Below, piece by piece: positions 10,401-17,083 of a stretch of 24,327 nt of DNA (positions are counted from its first letter, which is position 1; each line of letters starts with the position of its first letter). The notes beneath the pieces are model-generated. The model had not been told where the DNA came from, did not search any database, and saw nothing but the letters and a program-made list of their open reading frames with translations. The DNA comes from Sergeia podlipaevii (Eukaryota; Euglenozoa; Kinetoplastea; Trypanosomatida; Trypanosomatidae). The position numbers and the translations under genes were made by a program. Where the stretch lies: positions 1 to 24,327 of the forward strand of contig JASANZ010001916.1 of the NCBI GenBank assembly GCA_030849805.1, written 5' to 3'.

Positions 10401-11895
10401 ACGTGGTTCTGGCCAGTGCAACGCACTAGGTAGCAGCAGCCCCGTCGCGGACGGACGGAAGGAAGAGGGGGAGGACTGTTGCAATGATGACGCCAGCGGT
10501 GCTCCAAGTACACAAGCTGAGGGAGGTATGATGGGTTATGGTGGCGTGGGTAACACCGTTGGAGCCTACTGGGACAACATGCTCCCACTTTTCCGCCACT
10601 ACACTGACTCCTTCAACAGCTCCCGCTCGCTCCAGCAAGGTACATTGCAACAGCAACAGCAGCAGCAGCAGCAGCAGCGAGGGATGCATGTTCCACCTTC
10701 ACAACGTCGTCGCCGGCGCTTTTTGGACGACACGAGCCTTTTTGAGAGTAACGCAACACGTACTGGGCAGCAGCCGTACGCAATAGCGGCGCAGAACGCG
10801 AGAGACGCTCTTGGCATGTCGGCCTTCAACAATACTTCTGCGAACACAGAAGCCCTTGAAGATGCCGGCGAGTGTGCGCTAGACTTCAACTACACCTCGC
10901 CCTTGAACACACTCCATGGCGTCGCCTACGACGTGGAGGACGAGGTGTACCGCAGCGCGGGATGTGGAGGGAGTAATAGTAGTAGTGCCTTGGAGTCCAC
11001 ACAAGCGTCCAATCCTGCTCTTCGGCGCCGAGCGATGGCCACTGCACCGACTGCTTCGGTTTTGTCTTCCACCTCCTCGGTAGGCAACGTGAGTAGAGCT
11101 GCTGGAGCGCCGCCACAGCAGCAGCAAGGCCCGCCACGCCACGTAGCCGCTCACGCAATCTCTTCATTGCCTTATCCCCAGCATGAGCAGCAACAACTGC
11201 CGTACGTTACGTCGCGACGCAACAGCAGCAACGATAGAGCAGCAGAGGAAGAAGAAGGCGCGGGTGGACCTTCTATGGCACACCTGTCCCTCTCCAGCGC
11301 CTCCAACGATGGCGCTGGCGGGTGCTTATGGCAGCAGCCTGGGTTCTCGCCAGGTATGTTAGGTACAAGCCCAGTTATTTCCTCGCAGCTGTATGGCAAC
11401 AGCGAAAACGTCGTCCTGACACCGTTGCCGCCTTCGTCGACGACACCACTGATGCCAGCCGGAGGAGGAGGAGGAGGAGGAGGGACGAAGCCTTCAGCGT
11501 TTACAACGACAGACACTCGCATGCCGCCTCGTATGGCACTGCAGCCCGGTCTGATCCCTTCCACCACGAGCGACTCGACTACCTCCAAGGAGATGGGCTC
11601 GCTCGATAGGACAGAGGGCTTGCTAGGGAGGACACGCAGGTCCATTGCGGACCCTGGTCAAGACTTTCTCGGTTATTCCTTCAATTGTAGGCCGAACCTT
11701 TGGGGAGCTACCAGCGGTGTTCCACGAGTGCCTAGCACCAACTTGGATGAGAAGAGCCCTTTCGGCAACGAAGCCTCGTTCAGTAGCTTTGATCACTATC
11801 AGAACTTTTCCTTTACTTCTCCTGCTGTGATGGAGCAGTACTATAGCAAAAGTGGGACAAGCAAGAATGGGGGTGGAGGAGGAACGAGCACATGA
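1444..11895 (+). CDS. Giant AGC-family serine/threonine protein kinase with split catalytic domain
   Basis: This 3483-residue protein carries all key elements of an active kinase. The glycine loop is GSGTFAEV at 221-228, the ATP lysine K243 and the helix C glutamate E262. The catalytic loop YRDLKPEN is at 1294-1301 and DFG at 1314-1316. SPE is at 1386-1388, DWW at 1400-1402, and the final lobe ends near 1646. The YRD loop, the hinge DFAQGGDLF (292-300) and tail elements place it in the AGC group, which phosphorylates Ser/Thr using ATP. About 950 residues are inserted between hinge and helix E, about 50 in the activation loop and about 150 before the last helices. An AGC-tail-like segment follows at 1790-1822, then a charged helical stretch to about 1880. 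The remaining C-terminal part is mostly low-complexity A, S, T, G, Q and D/E, with an FLGYSF motif at 3408-3413. The N-terminus (residues 1-14) can form an amphipathic helix. The exact subfamily and its substrates are unknown to me. ATG 1444 is the first ATG after the predicted acceptor. Confidence 0.9.
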   Translation: MWKKLLGLFGKVLSPDNVEHLTQPTSSPGESSSAITLTSATRDSSGGGGGARDTNKDVATAAAEGDDGAIRHADAESVATSEYAAPLATEATVSLDDSVFDFLDDVIAGKTDKLRKEMAKQKLRSAAEETEAKVAAAAAAAAATAAAGGDDTKKTSGENDSIVAAAPSVVAATTMGKNATGGGPVPGSVSATVAPSPSATTRYVSSAARSLQEYELVAYLGSGTFAEVTLARLKVSNQLFAIKKISKQKVKEEGCVERTFTERQLLANLRHAFLVQMHRAFQSRTHLYLVLDFAQGGDLFYFNQENLWVKDMQRSLRRMKYPYYGTAAGMAVANSSYAQHMPYPGSVVSLLPPWTALNSSGGGAAAAAAGCSGEREAQRRTPSSASARHLRRSGCSFSGGIASLKGEDSARMGDVWEEGSNSTFPADAGGASNSTTTILSKSNAGSSLLLEGSERHRVRRGHTFHTKVSSLSTGATEDDAPLSTSRGKKRRAGKGAVSICEDANVTATAIASTAETTTKSRRKLPESIICGSTGGLAARAGASASATTFGTALKRNLHSKQSAGVSLVATVGSTSSSGSRAARAANRALAEGQREKKGTKVLPAVTVEKEEGNSRGAEKTNVVPTTSSAIAAAAALISHEEPSGGEVPSMHVDECGCNSSPHVPKTVRCHTVSLEDSAVVNAEPRVGTTSSSAVASVRIAGMTAAATEEVPASITEAASHNNGSGSNAIVASGMATSANEHHHHLTAATTGAPSSIGTSVPSPATSIPQTTFSSDVLSGMCSPLLARLGPAQAPVDPLNYYTTDAVDEFPEARETTVDAEGNGSFSPLSARQRLGCLRGQQQQQQHLPQSFGVRGREQQQPLLQQQPGEAGDMDDGGEVPHSERAAATTTPTTSVVSSPACSITARALSKQQSSAMKKKSRRDDDEEEGDEAKTVNVKGETPLIFSAITFAGDSESATTAAMTTASPIGDMSPPPHMPVFFTADTAGVAEQSSSRSRTRMNTLPFISTSHRSGKAQASGGRNITASASSAAVKQQGGDAMKDTDAYGDFVVSEEEDEEEEEGDATSTSGNERRSRSCKATEAKGEQGTTNTSATEAATKRQAGTPLKQHTIHQNSRSASLSGTPPLASHSRTSTLSKSPKSSGAAAAGASDSATTTTSPSATHGLTRRRSQRMTRSEDSAVGTNSPGETALDRHKSKRNLKKINNSSFDACYVEHSPHKGGLLRGERKSFRGRHGVSAGQTVQELAGPHMMEGCTVTLPDFADDDSRFPLRLVAFYAIEMALALQYLHAEGFIYRDLKPENVLMRREGHIMLTDFGVAKYRRGAPSGRKEGAAAANTTTTTTTTATTKTTEDGNDNNRSGDAVAAAGAAEEAERATSFRGTAHYMSPEMLQGLVHDSRTDWWSFGCVLFEWANGRKAFDSPNQFLLFCSIVEEDVKINEATDFKLTGLELHTRVAQMYCQYEDKLQQQQQQLAHDTRRRGKDCAESPNPSFASSLSPSFFTDSAGHIHTAITAPFSSRFSQSTSQQHQRSIGGAAGAADPSAAAAAVMTVAAVAAAVSTVSANASPTNVSFQVAPDGTVATASATTATPISAATLQPRERDVFLRQALSEMEEARDLLRDLILRVLCRDVEHRLCGADVLEHPFFTCQYITSQLYCPRTVTLQVSNNSFAQAAAASLRLGGSVGASEMPLGSAAAAFSNSFAFLSSMASRSPRITPLSTYAHKEGGYSERNGRDKQQQEQPVSAREPSLSGGRAQDNASITSRLSGADEEEGEEEKPITVEESAAERTVRPEAWKELFTSLRLQALYIPRLRARDDLRYFPSAVTATGLSAAVEQQKALSEAKEQKRRLVRKTILQAAQAQMKAEQDAIVAAEAFSRQEKSFCSTPSPLATPTSSTAGAYAAATATLQKGNNGDRASASEDTRASIAAVSSEAIPQAAPSLAGKNIDDDPKRIEVGKGTAESNNTVSDSAKSPEVSAAYIAMRDEKVNHISVSSPTQQDASTDKEFPPLSLSFPPPLSATAILGKKSSGSTVVHSDPSKNAAENEHEESDEKGGGARTEDTAAPLPHPLASLGVLRTTSSDESNSATTPLTLHTTPPIVVTSILSPTVVLRQRTTMTAAGASGNNNGGSQRGGGGGTITWADGVTHATTSRTSSTSPPATSAVRGTSLSPTAAPIRFNAPPSFLNSPEEEHALGSVKLSLSSVQRSLSDDDDTQSSSGLAIATAEHDESGVSTAITMADATQDEVNANLLRFTTNLEQSVITTPSGDDSALASLNVSPMRMPRDALAVTGRGSSHTNVSGGGSGKEELDLSANDLMARTAILPQEFVAAALAAAAAAAAHNNSSTMNIQSASHGGAGGNTLTTTTAAEATNGGQVSTEPSYSLANTGRDGNAGTAETQGLGDTGGGGVSAAVGRDRIGENNHSNASAMLAAAGGGYYECDALEDIAEEEEEEEAAVPVGKLTAYETCPASSVEKNEKESILNEGGNQQQQQQPQLEEEKPELQSCDASALVALPSVLPGMVSSAAADAAQDVSNETSSSTSPSASTTHEGLTTVPPGLLPVTLTGEAQLSEGEVKRCGEAPDRRYEGEGEEPRESSTHTEKGRNTGKPYHMDSNNSNDSGVSANEKEGDTTCTDSRESSFSSSVSVDALAGTLRHDMSDGAVSSKQHSPYTTSSRGPLWGSQLSSSGVKSPQQQQEQEIDDESAGTAEREKKSNTNDLSVVAAAIASGSAEVSHQVENKENMEPPSLELPPELISEKHEAVVAAASSMIEESTQPLSMAFVAPPTVTGSSTSPLYCSSSSCAPPDPYPSRFSDPSKTPCTPVSHSSNKDTVSFHGEGGGGSDDDDGYNEDDDEWSDEKDEEGSGDSLYTSEGEEDEKSECVGTEEEELAHTNSTGNFEGSDEEYDCTDRSSTFASEEAEEDDDDGSSTSSSSSSTELGLVQHDAERLFKRFHRSLAKFSPGMIAAAAAAATQRANTGSTEMSERETRGSGQCNALGSSSPVADGRKEEGEDCCNDDASGAPSTQAEGGMMGYGGVGNTVGAYWDNMLPLFRHYTDSFNSSRSLQQGTLQQQQQQQQQQRGMHVPPSQRRRRRFLDDTSLFESNATRTGQQPYAIAAQNARDALGMSAFNNTSANTEALEDAGECALDFNYTSPLNTLHGVAYDVEDEVYRSAGCGGSNSSSALESTQASNPALRRRAMATAPTASVLSSTSSVGNVSRAAGAPPQQQQGPPRHVAAHAISSLPYPQHEQQQLPYVTSRRNSSNDRAAEEEEGAGGPSMAHLSLSSASNDGAGGCLWQQPGFSPGMLGTSPVISSQLYGNSENVVLTPLPPSSTTPLMPAGGGGGGGGTKPSAFTTTDTRMPPRMALQPGLIPSTTSDSTTSKEMGSLDRTEGLLGRTRRSIADPGQDFLGYSFNCRPNLWGATSGVPRVPSTNLDEKSPFGNEASFSSFDHYQNFSFTSPAVMEQYYSKSGTSKNGGGGGTST
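10648..10677 (+). repeat. CAA/CAG repeat encoding ten glutamines in the kinase
   Basis: Ten consecutive glutamine codons, the last seven of them CAG, lie in the kinase C-terminal region. Shorter glutamine tracts of the same kind occur near 3961, 5839 and 8902 in the same gene. They look like products of replication slippage kept in frame. Confidence 0.85.
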
Positions 11896-12376
11896 GTCAG
11901 TTGGCTCTCTCTCTCGCTTCTTTTTTTTTTGTCGCTTGTTTATGTTGTTGTTGTCCAGCTGTGTACTGTTACCACCATTATGAGTGTTTGCTGTTGTGCC
12001 ATGAAGCTTTTCTTTTTGTAGCTACTTGTGTTTATCATTGCTATCGCATATACTATTATTTTTTTTTGTTTCTCTCTATGAGTATAATCTTAAATAGAGT
12101 GACTGTGTGCCGTTCTTGTACGACATTTTATCTTTTTGCTGCGTGTGTCTCTCTGTATATGCGTGTGTGTGTACTTCTCTTTTTCCTACGGCGCTTTTGG
12201 TGTGTTTTTGTCATAAAATGATTATTTCTGTAGATTATTCCTTTTCAAATGCATTATATTTTGGCGGGTTTTATTATTATTATTACTATTTTCATATTTA
12301 TTATTCACGCACGTCTGTGCGCTATTTGCGTTCAATTTTTTTTTTAATCTATACCTTTTGCTGCGCTTGCTGTTAG

Positions 12377-12419
12377 TGTTGTTGTTGTTGTTGTTTTCTT
12401 CTTCTTCTTCTTCTTCCAG
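12377..12419 (+). promoter_or_regulatory. Candidate distal trans-splice acceptor for the TBCE-like gene
   Basis: A GTT run and a pure TTC-rich pyrimidine run end in CCAG, with the AG at 12418-12419. By tract strength this is the better of two acceptors. Its use would give a leader of about 340 nt that contains a short frame starting at ATG 12481 and ending at 12732. Confidence 0.4.
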
Positions 12420-12625
12420 CGACATTCTGCATTGCTTCATGTCGTAGCAAGGCACATATCCAGCCTTTCCAAATGCAAAAATGCATGGAGATAAAGTAAA
12501 GCTATTGCAATACAAGAGAGAAGCACTTTGTGCCCGCCTGATGAATGCTTCCCCATTATATTTAGAAGAAAAAGAAAAGAAAAGAAAAAAAATGGTTTTT
12601 TTCTTAAGTGAAGCCGCAGTATCAC

Positions 12626-12693
12626 TATTCTTTATCTGTTTTCTGTTATACCTCTACATCTTTGTTTCTTTATTTTTGCTAACTTCATTGCAG
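12626..12693 (+). promoter_or_regulatory. Candidate proximal trans-splice acceptor for the TBCE-like gene
   Basis: A T/C-rich stretch ends in GCAG, with the AG at 12692-12693. Use of this site gives a 66-nt leader that contains the AT run and no upstream ATG. It therefore avoids the short upstream frame that the distal site would include. Confidence 0.45.
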
Positions 12694-12697
12694 TTTC

Positions 12698-12702
<5 letters not shown>

Positions 12703-12730
<28 letters not shown>
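12703..12730. repeat. (AT)n microsatellite just upstream of the TBCE-like start
   Basis: About 14 uninterrupted AT dinucleotides sit 30 bases before the ATG at 12760. Under either acceptor choice they lie in the mRNA leader, so length changes would alter the leader but not the protein. Confidence 0.9.
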
Positions 12731-12733
<3 letters not shown>

Positions 12734-12759
12734 AGCTTCTCATATTGTCACTCAAGCCA

Positions 12760-14583
12760 ATGTCGAGCGCTGCTTCGTGCAAGGAAGTCAGTTTCCTGGA
12801 CGCGCTCAAGATGAGATACGGAGCAGAGGACGACATCAACCAGTACGACTCCTCCGCCTTCCTCGTTGGTGACTCCAAGCGCAGACGCAACAAAACGTGG
12901 GAGATGGTGGGGATGGAAAGCACTCGACAGAAGCAGAGCCGCTATGATAGACTTGTGCATGTAGTGCTACGCAACCTCGGCATAACTGTCGCCGTGAAGG
13001 CAAGTGAGAAGGCCAAGGAAGAGGAAGAAGGAGGTAGCAACAGCGCTGCTGCGGGTGCGGCCTCCGCCACCACCATCACCACTGCGTCAAGGGACGAACT
13101 GGCGCAGGCAAACATGCGCTGCTTGCAGGAGCTTGACCTGAGCGAGAACGTAGGCCTATCGTTTGAGGAAATCAGCAAGCTGCTTGCTTACTTCTCTGCG
13201 CTGGAGATTCTGCAAGTCTCCGACTCTCCGCAGCTGCTGTTGCAGGCCACTGGGGTTACCGCCATGTCATCCACGCACATCACGAAGCTCGTGTTCAACA
13301 ATATCGGCTTCCGCTCTCTTTTTCAGCTCAGGCAGTTGGTTGATCTGCCTAACCTGCTCGAACTCCACCTAGACAGTAACGGACTTGAGTCCTTCGAGTT
13401 CTTCGCAAACAGTGAGGAGGAGCAAGCTTCCCGTGCGCGCATGTCAGCGAAGAAGAAAGGCAACGATGACGATGCGGCGGAAAAAGACAAGCAGTGGCTG
13501 TCCATGTCCAACGTGACGACGCTCAGTCTTGCCCACAATCGCATCTCTACGTGGGGAAGGGGGAGTGGCCTCGCGCGCACCATCGCCACGGCGTTTCCGA
13601 AGCTGTCACGACTCTTCCTCACCGACAACGTCCTCCCGAACTTGATCCTACCCTCTCGTCTTGTCACGCCTCTTCCCTCTCCCCCGTCGTCACAGCAGAC
13701 GGAAGGAAGCCCAGTCGGTGAGGACGCGGCCACGCCACTACCACCGGTATCACACGTGGCGGAGCTGATCACAAAGGAAGAAGTCGAAGCAGATGCCAAA
13801 CTGCTGGAGGAACTCGCCTTCCTTCATCCTTTGAAGCTGCTTTGTCTGAACGACAACGCTGCCATCACCGACCCACGCACGATCGACGCGGTTCGTATTC
13901 TCTGTCCTGAGCTGGAGGCGTTCCGCATCACATATGGCGCGCTTCTGCCAAGGTGGAACGAAACGCTGAGCCGCATGTTCGTGGTGGCTTCGCTCCCCAC
14001 CATAACACTGCTAAATCGAGGCCAAGTTCGGCCCAAGGAGCGCCTTGACTCTGAAGTATTTTACGTTCAGAGAGGACTCGCCAAGCGAGAGAAGGAGAAG
14101 ACGGCAAGTGCCGCTACCGGCGCCGATGGCAATAGCGTCGCATCAGACGAGCCGGAGTACCCACTTCTGGACACACTTCAGGATAAGTATAAGGACCTAG
14201 TGCTATCTATCTACCGCGAAGGCACAACAGCGAGCAGTGGCAGCGGTGCGGAAAGCGGTGCGCACGTGATGCTTGACGTCACGCTTCATTGCGAAAACCA
14301 CTACAAACCTTCTTCCGCCTCTGGTGCTGGCGGCGGTAGTGAAGGCACTTCCATCCCTACTGTGCGGAAGCAGCTCCCCAGCAACCTCACAGTTGGCAAG
14401 CTCAAGACACTTATCAAGATGACCTTCCAGATCGATCCGACGAATCAAGATCTCAGCTATCAGACTGGGGATGCCGAGGTTCTTCAACGGCCTATTGCGT
14501 TGGACAATGAGATGGAGTCTCTGGGCTACTACGGCGTGTGTGACGGAGCCATCATCCACGTCCGTGATACCTCGGTCCGGTAG
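12760..14583 (+). CDS. TBCE: Tubulin-folding cofactor E-type protein: LRR plus ubiquitin-like domain, no CAP-Gly
   Basis: TBCE works with other cofactors to assemble and take apart alpha/beta-tubulin dimers in the cytosol; its CAP-Gly domain binds the alpha-tubulin C-terminus. This 607-residue protein begins at the segment that follows CAP-Gly in TBCE: FLDALKMRYG (residues 12-21), then a W-E-M-V-G-M-E-S segment near 47-54. Leucine-rich repeats span about 120-400, for example LQELDLSEN, LLELHLDSN, VTTLSLAHN and LSRLFLTDN. The LRR cap LLNRGQVRPKER lies near 418-429, and a ubiquitin-like fold covers about 500-605. The computed frame opens at TTG 12745; I chose ATG 12760, the first ATG in that frame after the stop at 12730-12732. 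Low-complexity loops interrupt the repeats near 85-107 and 305-345. TBCEL, a relative that also lacks CAP-Gly, is the main alternative, but the N-terminal segment resembles TBCE more. Tandem TAG codons end the frame. Confidence 0.78.
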   Translation: MSSAASCKEVSFLDALKMRYGAEDDINQYDSSAFLVGDSKRRRNKTWEMVGMESTRQKQSRYDRLVHVVLRNLGITVAVKASEKAKEEEEGGSNSAAAGAASATTITTASRDELAQANMRCLQELDLSENVGLSFEEISKLLAYFSALEILQVSDSPQLLLQATGVTAMSSTHITKLVFNNIGFRSLFQLRQLVDLPNLLELHLDSNGLESFEFFANSEEEQASRARMSAKKKGNDDDAAEKDKQWLSMSNVTTLSLAHNRISTWGRGSGLARTIATAFPKLSRLFLTDNVLPNLILPSRLVTPLPSPPSSQQTEGSPVGEDAATPLPPVSHVAELITKEEVEADAKLLEELAFLHPLKLLCLNDNAAITDPRTIDAVRILCPELEAFRITYGALLPRWNETLSRMFVVASLPTITLLNRGQVRPKERLDSEVFYVQRGLAKREKEKTASAATGADGNSVASDEPEYPLLDTLQDKYKDLVLSIYREGTTASSGSGAESGAHVMLDVTLHCENHYKPSSASGAGGGSEGTSIPTVRKQLPSNLTVGKLKTLIKMTFQIDPTNQDLSYQTGDAEVLQRPIALDNEMESLGYYGVCDGAIIHVRDTSVR

Positions 14584-15328
14584 TAGCATGCACACCGTCC
14601 TAGAGGAAGTGAGGAACGGACAATTGCGTTGCTGAGGGCTCCTGCTTTGCCGTTGCTGTTGTTGTTGTTTTGTTTTGTTTTTGAAGTGGCGTACACGTGA
14701 GGGAGTAACAACGTTAAAGCATATTTGATACACAAGCAGAAAAAATACTTGCTCTCTTTGTTATTTCTTTTGTGCTCTTGAAGAAAGATAGATAGAGGAG
14801 TGTCCCCCACTTCCCCCTGATTTTTATTCTAACATTAATATCTTATGTATTTAAAAGATTTAAATTAAAATAAGAAAAAAAAAAAGCATGTATATATATA
14901 GAGGGAGAGAGATACTGCAAACGTCATGAAGGAAGTTAGCTTTCTTCTTCTTCCTCTTCCTTTTCTTTTTCTTCCTTTTCTTCCTTTATATTTGATATCT
15001 CTTGTGCATCAGCGGAGCAGAAAAATGACAATGCGCTTGCAATGTTTGTGCTCATATATCGTATTTTGTCTGTATGTTGGTATATCTGCCTCGCTCCTTC
15101 TCTTTTCTTATTATTATTATAATTATTATTATTATTGACTTGAAGTTTGAAAAAAGGAAAAGGAAAAAAATCTATTTTGGGGGTCGCATCCTTTCACAAC
15201 TGAAGCATCATCTCTTTTTTTTTTTTTGAATAGCACAAACGGAAAACAAGAAAAGCAGAAGGAACGGCCACCAGCAAAACTCAAAGCACACTGATAAACT
15301 TATACATTTTTATCTATTTTATATATTG
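14584..15328. other. Spacer between TBCE-like and NYN-like genes
   Basis: No credible gene is present. The region has TTG-type runs (14652-14680), an A-rich stretch around 14850-14885, a TTA run (15107-15136) and a final poly-T tract that is the acceptor signal of the next gene. The frame at 14926-15138 is T-rich noise. No RNA gene is visible. Confidence 0.7.
15210..15233 (+). promoter_or_regulatory. Probable trans-splice acceptor of the NYN-like gene
   Basis: A near-pure run of T is followed within five bases by an AG at 15232-15233. The predicted leader is about 95 nt and has no ATG before 15329. Confidence 0.55.
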
Positions 15329-16315
15329 ATGCTTATGAGGAAAGTACGACTCTCTTGTCAGCTAGCGTGGCAGCGAAGTGCCCTCCTAGCAACGGACATG
15401 CATTTTCATAGTCGGCCCCTCACCTTAGGACCGTCAGACCCTTCCTCCTTCTCTAGCATTGCTGGCAGTGATGGCAGTGGTGGCGGTGGACGTGGCTTCG
15501 GGAGAGGCAGAGGTGGCGGTGGGTTCCGCGGGAGGGCCCGTGGGGGAGGTGCGCCACCTAGTGGACGCCCACAGCACGAAGGCGGCAGTGGGCACAAAAG
15601 TCTGCGTGGCCCCGTGAAAGATCGCTACCCGCCTGTGTCGACTGACCTCTCAGACCCACGCAGACGCCTTGCCGTTCTTATTGATGCCACTAATACCAAT
15701 CTTCTCTCTTCGTCGTCGTCAGCTGGGTCACGTTCAGCGCTAGACTGGAACTCACCTTTCTTCTCTACAGTGCTGCCAGAGGTGCTGAAGGTGGGCACAC
15801 CAGTGTTGCTCCGCGTCTTTGCTCATCAGCTGCCTTCAGAGTGGGAAGCTTTGATAGCAGGGGGAGGAGGAGGTGCTACTGCTACTACTAGTAGTAGCAG
15901 TGGCGGTAGTGCTGCGCAAGGAGGCTCTAGCGGAGCCCCACACACGGTGCAGGTCAGTCCGCGTACCGGAGCGACCAATGAAGAACGTGCGGCAGCGGCA
16001 GCAGCACCGCAGATGGCACAGGCTGAGTTTTTCAGAGTTGAGAGGTTCATCCCTATTCCAATGCAGATCGAAGCTGATGCACAGCACCTGTTTGACTTTC
16101 GCGAACACAACAAGATTGAAGGTGTGTGTTACGTGTGTAGTGAGATCGATCGGTCCATGTACGAGTCGCTCATGCGTGAGCAGGTGGGCGGCAGTGCTGC
16201 TGTTGGGAGCCGTAACCAGGCGAATGCCGCGGCTTTCTTTAATCAGTATCTTGTGGATGAACTTGGGATGGTGAAGGAGGTTGTCGTGGATGGCAGATCG
16301 GCGGATGGATCGTGA
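15329..16315 (+). CDS. Probable NYN/PIN-like domain protein with Gly/Arg-rich region, possibly mitochondrial
   Basis: The 328-residue protein starts with a basic segment that has no acidic residue for over 20 positions and includes RKVRLSCQLAWQRS, resembling a mitochondrial presequence. A Gly/Arg-rich block with RGG-like units (about 47-80) is typical of RNA-binding proteins. The C-terminal half looks like a NYN domain, a PIN-related ribonuclease fold. It shows LAVLIDATNTN (D119 and N122), an acidic helix IEADAQHLFDF (D250), and a strand VCYVCSEID (D274) in the place of the family's S-G-D-x-D motif. A Gly/Ser/Ala loop of about 60 residues is inserted in the domain (about 175-230). RNA cleavage or binding is an inference. 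The frame begins at TTG 15326; ATG 15329 is the likely start, with ATG 15335 two codons later as an alternative. The domain could also be a degenerate, non-catalytic NYN. Confidence 0.55.
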   Translation: MLMRKVRLSCQLAWQRSALLATDMHFHSRPLTLGPSDPSSFSSIAGSDGSGGGGRGFGRGRGGGGFRGRARGGGAPPSGRPQHEGGSGHKSLRGPVKDRYPPVSTDLSDPRRRLAVLIDATNTNLLSSSSSAGSRSALDWNSPFFSTVLPEVLKVGTPVLLRVFAHQLPSEWEALIAGGGGGATATTSSSSGGSAAQGGSSGAPHTVQVSPRTGATNEERAAAAAAPQMAQAEFFRVERFIPIPMQIEADAQHLFDFREHNKIEGVCYVCSEIDRSMYESLMREQVGGSAAVGSRNQANAAAFFNQYLVDELGMVKEVVVDGRSADGS

Positions 16316-16383
16316 GGAAAGGAGAAGAAATGGGAGGAGGGGAGGAGGAATAGAACAAAAGAGAGAAGGGGGACTGAAAGAAG

Positions 16384-16403
16384 CAAAAAAAAAAAAAAAA
16401 AAA
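16384..16403. repeat. A20 homopolymer in the 3' flank of the NYN-like gene
   Basis: Twenty consecutive A residues lie about 70 bases after the stop codon, in the likely 3' untranslated region. Confidence 0.9.
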
Positions 16404-16635
16404 TAGCGATATTGTCTGCTGCGTGAAAAAAAACATGAGGAAACTCTTTGTTGTTGCTGTTTGTTTGTTTGCTCTTGTTTTACTCTGGAGCTCTTTTTTT
16501 TTTTCCCCTCGAGGGAGGAAAGTAGATCCTTGTCGGAAGAGACCCTTCTTTGGTTTTTTTTTTGATTTGTGTGAGTGCCGCAGCTGCTGCTGCTGTTGTT
16601 GTGTGTTTAAGTTACAGAGTACTAGCGATACCATC

Positions 16636-16658
16636 TATATATATATATATATATATAT
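16636..16658. repeat. (TA)n microsatellite
   Basis: About eleven TA dinucleotides in the intergenic spacer. Similar TA runs lie upstream of several genes in this window. Confidence 0.9.
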
Positions 16659-16931
16659 GCGCAGAGAGGGATGAACTATCTTGTTATGTGTGCAGCGGTG
16701 TACTGTTTGTGTGATGTTGTATGGACTATCGTACTATTAAACAATATATGTTTACGGCCTATTTGTGTATTTTTATATATGTATGTATGTATGTTGTTGT
16801 TTTTGGTAGGACCTATATCCTGTCTTATTTTTCTTTTGGATCTTCAACATTAAAATTCTCTGCATTGTACTCTCTCTTTCTCTCCTGGCGCGCCTCTTCA
16901 TGCTGTCTGTGGGACTTATTTTTTTTAATAG

Positions 16932-16958
16932 TTATTATTATTATTATTATTATTATTA
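16932..16958. repeat. (TTA)9 microsatellite
   Basis: Nine perfect TTA units in the spacer. Related but less perfect TTA runs occur near 12270-12290, 15107-15136 and 21426-21450. Confidence 0.9.
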
Positions 16959-17045
16959 ATTTAAGGGAAAGGAATCTGTGCTTGAGGCAGTCAAACAAAC
17001 AAGCAAAAAAGCAAAAAAAAAAAAGGTTTGTACGGCATAGGATTA

Positions 17046-17083
17046 CCCCCCCCCCCTCCTCCTCTTCCTCCCCTCCTCTAAAG
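17046..17083 (+). promoter_or_regulatory. Strong trans-splice acceptor of the TatD/YVH1-like gene
   Basis: A 34-base pure C/T tract, opening with a run of C, is followed by the first AG at 17082-17083. The predicted leader is only about 34 nt, and the first ATG after it is 17118. Confidence 0.65.

Larger units (their letters stand above)
11896..12759. other. Spacer between giant kinase and TBCE-like gene
   Basis: The stretch is T-rich and should hold the kinase 3' untranslated region, polyadenylation area and the TBCE-like leader. The short frames in it (for example 11892-12221 and 12481-12732) are rich in F, Y, C and L from T-rich DNA and show no protein-like pattern. It holds a GTT run followed by a TTC run (12377-12416), and a long AT dinucleotide run (12703-12730). 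No RNA gene is visible. Confidence 0.7.

Noticed and set aside
11892..12221. 109-codon frame overlapping the kinase stop
   Set aside because: It is rich in F, Y, C and L from T-rich untranslated sequence, and no acceptor precedes it, so it is unlikely to be translated.
12481..12732. In-frame ORF upstream of the TBCE-like gene as a possible missing N-terminus with CAP-Gly
   Set aside because: It ends at a stop before ATG 12760, has no CAP-Gly motif, and becomes a Leu/Phe then Tyr/Ile repeat from simple DNA.
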